Origin: CALMEC01 sp964440285
GTDB taxonomy: Bacteria; Actinomycetota; Thermoleophilia; Miltoncostaeales; Miltoncostaeaceae
Reading direction: 5' to 3'
DNA length: 9,709 nucleotides
Assembly (NCBI GenBank): GCA_964440285.1
Contig: CAYTRV010000077.1
Coordinates: 1 to 9,709, forward strand
In this document: positions 6,837-9,709 of the stretch, one piece after another
Numbering within the stretch: position 1 is the first letter of the stretch
How the letters are laid out: every line of letters starts with the position of its first letter
Program-made: the position numbers and the translations under genes
The notes under the pieces: generated by a model
What the model saw: only the letters and a program-made list of their open reading frames with translations
What the model was told of the DNA's origin: nothing
Database searches by the model: none

Positions 6837-8449
6837 TGGTCGGCGTGCGGGTTGACGCGCCACCGGTCGCCGCCGCCGTGGAGGTGATAGACGTGGAACA
6901 GCTCGGACCCGGCGTGGACGAGGCGGATCTTCGTCGGGTCGCCGAGGTAGCCGCGGGTGATCGGCGTCGCCGGGTCGCCCATGGTGTACGAGTTGTAGGC
7001 GAACGCCTTGAGCCGGTCGAGCTGGTCGAGGCCGAGGCGGTGCATGAACGGCTCGCTGCGGTAGTTCATCGCGCGCGAACCGGGGCGGTAGGAAAGGCTC
7101 AGCGGATCTTTCACCGGGACCGTTTTCACCAGCTCGCCGGGCTCCAGCTCCACATCCGCCGCGGTTGTCGGGATCAGGTACTTCTCGTTGCCGATCTCGT
7201 GGTGCAGGAGGTTGCTCTCACGGAACGCCTTGCCGTTGCCGGGGACGATCGTCGCCTCCCAGCCCCAGCCGGACTCGAGCGGCTGCCCGGTGTCGGGGTT
7301 CAGATAGACGCTGCCCTCGGGTTCGACGGTGAGCACGCCGAAGAGACCGTGCGAGACGGCATCACGGTTGCCGGGGCCAGGGCGGATGTAGCGGGCGCCC
7401 TCGAGCTCGGGGTCCTTCGGGACGTAGTAGCGGTACTGCGTGGTGCCGTTGGTCGACACCGATGACGGCGTGTTGTTGCCGATCGCGTCGCCGGACGAGG
7501 CGACGTCGAACGCGAGACCGTCGATGTGGATGCCGAACTCTCCGGTCGCCTTGTTCTGGAAGTTGATCTCGACGCAGTCGCCCAGGTTTGCCCGAATGAC
7601 GAGCGGCTGGATCGGGTCGTCGCGGAGGCCGATGCTGACGTGGCGCGAGGCCTCCTGGGCCCGGATCGCGGCCTCCATCGAGGCGAGGGCGTACATCTTG
7701 CCCTGGGGGTCGTGGTCGCCGAAGCGGTTCAGCGGGATGTCGACGTTGAGGGCCCGCACGTCGAACGTCTTGACCGGCGCACCCGCCGGGCACGGGGTGC
7801 CAGGACCCGAGCCGGCGATCGCCCGCTCGGTACCGGCCTGCGCGAGCAGCCCGACCGGCGCGAGGACGACCAGCGCGAGCGCGCCCTGAAACGCGATCCG
7901 GCCGAACGGCGTGCCCGGGGGGTGCCACCCCCGAACCTGCGGCGCCTCCCAAGGACGCCGCCGTGCCAGCCCCGCCGCGACCGAACCGCCCACGAGGAGG
8001 TCGACCGGGAAGGCGACGACGAAGTCGCGCAGCATGTGCAGCGCGAACGGCAGGTCGTGGCCGGCGTGTCCCGTCGTGAAGAGCACCTGGTGCAGCGGCC
8101 CGAAGAGCGACGTCGCGAGCGCGGTGAGACCGCCGACGACGACGGCGAGCAGGGAGACACCAAGGGCGAGCGACGGTTCGGACCCCGTTCGCTGAAGCAC
8201 GCGGCGGGTCGTGAGAAGCCCGATCCACACCGCCGCCATGACGACCGGGAGCGCGAGCGTCGCGTCGCGCAGCCAGGTGGAGGCGAACCCGACCTGCTCC
8301 GGCTCGAGGCTGCTGCCGGACCGGTGGATGGCGGTCAGCCAGGCGCCGCCGCCGTAGGCCAGCGCCACCGCCAGCAGGAACGCCACGAGCGGCCGCGCCA
8401 GCCGGGTGACCGGCTGACGGGAAAGCACGCGGATGAGGTGGTCGGTCAT
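6837..8449 (-). CDS. MnxG/MofA-type large multicopper oxidase, N-terminal part with five membrane segments (joins 3367-6736)
   Basis: This is the start of the oxidase: 537 residues before the gap, from ATG 8447-8449. The start is 9 bases after the stop of the upstream gene, with AAGG 7 bases ahead of it. Five hydrophobic segments lie at about 19-40, 63-81, 94-117, 143-162 and 187-206, giving a membrane anchor. The loop between segments 3 and 4 is His-rich (LHQVLFTTGHAGHDLPFALH; H120, H128, H131, H138). Cupredoxin domain 1 runs from about 220 to 400 (CP...FDVRALNV, LVIRANLGDCVEINF, GIHIDGLAFDV, SHGLFGVLTVEPEG) but lacks a full L1/L2 ligand set. Domain 2 begins at about 400 and ends visibly in HVYHLHGGGDRWRVNPHAD, an exact HxxHxH L3 motif (H519, H522, H524). 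C220 and C292 are the only cysteines. Relatives with this permuted order include bacterial Mn(II) oxidases; I leave the symbol blank because the substrate is unknown. The in-frame reading beyond the gap is not real. Confidence 0.9.
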
Positions 8450-8456
8450 GTGGGTG

Positions 8457-8461
8457 CCTTA
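8457..8461 (-). promoter_or_regulatory. Shine-Dalgarno of the oxidase, overlapping the upstream stop codon
   Basis: On the minus strand TAAGG contains the TAA stop of the upstream gene and an AAGG ribosome binding core 7 bases before the oxidase ATG. This suggests that translation of the two genes is coupled. Confidence 0.45.
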
Positions 8462-9085
8462 GGGGTGGCTGTGGGCGTCGGTGCCCTTGGGCGCGGTGTC
8501 CACGCGCCCGAGGTTGATGAGAAACGGCGTCGCCCGGCCGCGGTCCTGGAAGGCGAGCTGGAGCTTCTGGCCCTTACGCGGCGCGACGAAGATGAGCGTC
8601 GCTTCGACCGCCGCGTCGGGCAGGAGCGTGGCCGGCTTGATGCTGGAACCGGTCACCGAGATGGGCTGGCTCGTTCCCGAGATCAGGGTGAACTGGCTCG
8701 GCGAGTAAGGGATCGGGGTGCGAAGCCGGTTGGTGATCTCGACGGTCACCTGCACCTGCACCTTGTCCGGCGGGACGTAGCCGCCGATGCCGTGGTTCGC
8801 GCCAGCGAGCGACCTGCGCGTGAGGCCGGGGAGCGACTGGGCGGTGCCCACGACGACCGAGCCGAAGCTGGTTTGGACGTCCGACGCGATGCCGTATCCG
8901 GACTGTGCCCCACCCGTCGTGGATGCCTCGGCATGCGAGTGGAGGACGCTCGCCGGGGAGTCGCCGCCGAACACCATCCGGCCGCCGAGGTAGGCGCCGA
9001 GCAGCGCGACCTGCACGCCGATCGCGAGGATCAGCACCAGCATCCGGTGGTCGCCGCCGCGGATCGGCTCGGTGCGGGTCGTCAT
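8459..9085 (-). CDS. Single-pass membrane protein with DUF4352-like extracellular beta domain
   Basis: This gene encodes 208 residues. The start is ATG 9083-9085, chosen because it overlaps the TGA of the upstream gene as ATGA; longer readings in this frame cover the upstream gene. The protein has a short basic cytoplasmic end (1-14), one membrane segment (MLVLILAIGVQVALLGAYLGG, about 15-35; listed as a span, cytoplasm inside), a flexible linker with LHSHAE (H49, H51), and a beta-rich domain at about 72-192. The pattern VQVQVTVEITNRLRTPI, FTLISGT, PATLLPDAAVEATLIFVAP, KLQLAFQD fits the telokin-like Ig fold of DUF4352 proteins. The last residues are DAHSHP, a second His pair. No cysteine is seen. 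It ends 9 bases before the oxidase start, so both are made from one transcript. A role as partner, copper donor or assembly factor of the oxidase is inference from position and His content; no such function is known to me for this family. Confidence 0.82.
   Translation of the reverse strand: MTTRTEPIRGGDHRMLVLILAIGVQVALLGAYLGGRMVFGGDSPASVLHSHAEASTTGGAQSGYGIASDVQTSFGSVVVGTAQSLPGLTRRSLAGANHGIGGYVPPDKVQVQVTVEITNRLRTPIPYSPSQFTLISGTSQPISVTGSSIKPATLLPDAAVEATLIFVAPRKGQKLQLAFQDRGRATPFLINLGRVDTAPKGTDAHSHP
9082..9085 (-). other. ATGA start/stop overlap
   Basis: The TGA of the Ig-like protein gene (9082-9084) and the ATG of the membrane protein gene (9083-9085) share bases. This is a typical mark of translational coupling inside an operon. 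Confidence 0.75.
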
Positions 9086-9709
9086 CTCCCCGGACCTGCC
9101 TTCGGAACGAGCGCCGCCACGATGCGGAGCACTCCCGTGCCCGCCCAGGTTGTAAGCCGCCCTTGCCTCGTACCGGAGTTGATCGTCACCGTGAATCGCT
9201 TGCTCTGGAGACGCAGCGCCACAGCCCGCGGAAGGACGAGTTGGACGACGTTGCGCTTGCCGCCGCGCACGCGCACAGCGGTCGTGCGCACCGGCGAGGC
9301 CGGCTTCCTCGTGATCGTGAAGCGGGCGAACTTGGCGCCGGGGGGCGCGTCGAAGACGACCCGGAGCGTGCGGCCGCGAAGCGTCGCCGAGATCCGACCC
9401 GGCTTCCATGCGGCGACCGGCACTGGTGCCACGACCGGCGACGTCGCGGTGAGCGGCGTGGCGACGGGCGGCGCCACGACATGGAAGGTCGCGCCGACCG
9501 GCGAGCCGGTATTGCCGGCGAAGTCCGTGGCTCTCACCGAGAAGGTGTGCTCGCCGACCGCGAGGTTGGCGTAGCGGGCCGGGCTCTCGCACGGGGCGGG
9601 AGCGCCGCCGTCGATGGTGCACTTGAACTCCGCGGTGATGTCGTCGGCGGCGAAGCCGATCTGCGCGGACGTTCCGTTGACGAGGACGTCACCGAGGGTG
9701 ATCGCGGGG
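9082..9709 (-). CDS. Secreted Ig-like-repeat surface protein, C-terminal part (5' end outside window)
   Basis: The frame is open to the window edge, giving 208 visible residues from base 9708. The GTG at 9535-9537 is internal. Residues 1-76 form a bacterial Ig/Fn3-like repeat of the kind found in long actinobacterial surface proteins: AEFKCTIDGGAPAPCESPARY, then LAVGEHTFSVRATDFAGN, where C30 and C40 probably form a disulfide. A Pro/Val/Ala/Thr linker follows (77-100), then a basic beta-rich C-terminal domain (ISATLRGRTLRVVFDAPPG..., TTAVRVRGGKRNVVQLVLP, KRFTVTINSG) ending in PKAGPGR. There is no catalytic motif, LPXTG signal or C-terminal membrane anchor. What lies upstream (signal peptide, further repeats, an enzyme domain) cannot be seen. 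It is the first visible gene of the oxidase operon and overlaps the next by four bases. Surface binding or a scaffold role is plausible. Confidence 0.85.
   Translation of the reverse strand, partial: PAITLGDVLVNGTSAQIGFAADDITAEFKCTIDGGAPAPCESPARYANLAVGEHTFSVRATDFAGNTGSPVGATFHVVAPPVATPLTATSPVVAPVPVAAWKPGRISATLRGRTLRVVFDAPPGAKFARFTITRKPASPVRTTAVRVRGGKRNVVQLVLPRAVALRLQSKRFTVTINSGTRQGRLTTWAGTGVLRIVAALVPKAGPGR

Noticed and set aside
4015..6855. Plus-strand open frame of 946 codons opposite the oxidase
   Set aside because: Low-complexity Arg/Val/Gly/Asp translation typical of GC-rich antisense frames, no domain pattern; the minus strand carries clear copper motifs and repeats.
3367..8449. Naming the oxidase mnxG or mofA outright
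   Set aside because: Architecture and motif order agree with that class, but substrate specificity cannot be read from the visible sequence and the L4 motif is missing in the gap.
7526..9574. Plus-strand open frame of 682 codons
   Set aside because: Antisense shadow of the oxidase N-terminus and the two small membrane/surface genes; composition is Arg/Asp/Glu/Gly-rich without motifs.
9086..9622. Longer start of the 208-aa membrane protein
   Set aside because: The extension is an Arg/His/Pro-rich shadow of the Ig-like protein gene in another frame; the ATGA overlap and the membrane segment near the N-terminus favour 9085.

Overview
The window is high-GC DNA (clearly well above 60% G+C by eye) with dense, long-ORF coding and basic, beta-rich extracellular C-terminal modules. 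It looks like an actinobacterial genome. The Ig-like repeat style and the lysine-rich tails are reminiscent of Thermoleophilia/Solirubrobacterales, but that placement is from memory of protein style, not from a search. One run of 100 N (6737-6836) marks an assembly gap, so this is a draft scaffold. No stretch over 300 bases lacks a gene. I see no tRNA, rRNA, CRISPR array, insertion sequence or attachment site.

Left part (1-3310), housekeeping metabolism. The 3' end of metH (cobalamin-dependent methionine synthase, activation domain) runs in from the left edge. It converges with a 165-aa protein on the minus strand that faintly resembles the C-terminal part of a MetE/UROD-type barrel; a short hairpin sits between the two stops. 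That small gene is divergent from a complete pckA (ATP-type phosphoenolpyruvate carboxykinase, 534 aa), with about 70 bp of shared upstream DNA. pckA ends at a strong 13-bp hairpin that separates it from the convergent operon.

Right part (3367-9709), a minus-strand operon of cell-surface proteins, transcribed right to left. The order is: a secreted Ig-like-repeat protein (5' end beyond the window); a 208-aa single-pass membrane protein with a DUF4352-like beta domain and His-containing flanks; and a giant membrane-anchored multicopper oxidase of about 1,660 visible residues plus the gap. The first two genes overlap by ATGA, and the second and third are 9 bp apart. The oxidase has five N-terminal transmembrane segments, then three repeats of a two-cupredoxin module, then a basic beta-rich tail. 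Copper ligands survive only around the junction of modules 1 and 2 (HxxHxH before the gap, then HxH and HDH after it). This gives the permuted motif order of large MnxG/MofA-type oxidases. The fourth motif, with the type 1 copper cysteine, should lie inside the N gap.

The likely joint role of the right-hand operon is oxidation of a metal (Mn(II), Fe(II) or Cu(I)) or an organic substrate outside the membrane, with the two small partners as surface or copper-handling accessories. The oxidase family is well supported; the substrate and partner roles are inference.
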